This document shows positions 7,722 to 7,785 of a stretch of 7,785 nt of DNA, one piece after another; the first letter of the stretch is position 1, and the number at the start of each line of letters is the position of its first letter. The DNA is from Bacteroidales bacterium (GTDB lineage: Bacteria; Bacteroidota; Bacteroidia; Bacteroidales; UBA932), in NCBI GenBank assembly GCA_004555145.1, contig SFJB01000077.1:1-7785 (forward strand), given 5' to 3'. A model generated the notes under the pieces. The model was not told the origin of the DNA and searched no databases. It worked only from the letters and a program-made list of their open reading frames with translations. The position numbers and the translations under genes are program-made.

Positions 7722-7784
7722 CTAATCTATGACAGGTCTGATGTGTAAGCCGGTGTACCTATACTTGTTACCCTCATTCACTGA
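7722..7784 (-). CDS. 3' end of an upstream gene, last 20 codons (partial)
   Basis: A minus-strand frame enters from the right edge and runs 20 codons to a TAG at 7724-7722. The tail contains NKYRYTGLHIRPVID. A C-terminal aromatic-x-GL-x-IRPV pattern is typical, from memory, of Bacteroidota and Fibrobacter proteins with the 'major paralogous' (FISUMP-like) or related surface domains. That resemblance is the main reason to read this as coding. The gene would point the same way as the operon and end 84 bases before the ATG of the SPFH-like gene. With so few residues the family is only suggested. It could also be a chance open frame. Confidence 0.4.
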   Translation of the reverse strand, partial: SVNEGNKYRYTGLHIRPVID

Positions 7785-7785
7785 T

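Noticed and set aside
7638..7785. A tRNA or attachment site at the right edge
   Set aside because: I found no cloverleaf arrangement and no duplicated end sequence inside the window, and no integrase is present.

Overview
The window carries one compact minus-strand operon of three large genes, read from right to left, with the tail of a fourth gene on the same strand at the right edge. No plus-strand gene is supported. The sequence suggests a Bacteroidota-type bacterium. None of the three starts has a recognisable Shine-Dalgarno sequence, the leader of the first gene is A-rich, and the 20-residue tail of the upstream gene ends in a GL-x-IRPV-like motif common at the C-termini of Bacteroidota/Fibrobacter surface proteins. 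This assignment is an inference.

Layout from right to left: (1) 7784-7722, the C-terminal 20 codons of an unidentified upstream gene. (2) 7721-7638, an 84-base AT-rich gap that probably holds the operon promoter. (3) 7637-5016, an 873-residue protein with two N-terminal zinc ribbons, a band-7/SPFH-like domain, a very long charged helix and a C-terminal zinc ribbon. Its helix contains eight tryptophans spaced exactly 11 residues apart. (4) 4991-3138, a 617-residue protein with one zinc ribbon of identical spacing and a caspase-fold, gingipain(C25)-like peptidase domain (predicted dyad H339/C374). (5) 3117-1, a GTG-started DUF4011-type superfamily 1 helicase with all main helicase motifs, cut by the left edge of the window before its C-terminal region. 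The gaps between the three genes are 24 and 20 bases, so co-transcription is likely.

Working model (inference): the SPFH/hendecad protein is an oligomeric scaffold or sensor, the zinc-ribbon peptidase is a partner or effector recruited through the matching ribbons, and the helicase, possibly with a nuclease domain outside the window, acts on nucleic acid. A scaffold, a caspase-like protease and a DUF4011 helicase together look like a cytoplasmic conflict or antiphage system. I do not recognise this exact three-gene combination as a named system. No transposase, integrase, tRNA or CRISPR array is visible.
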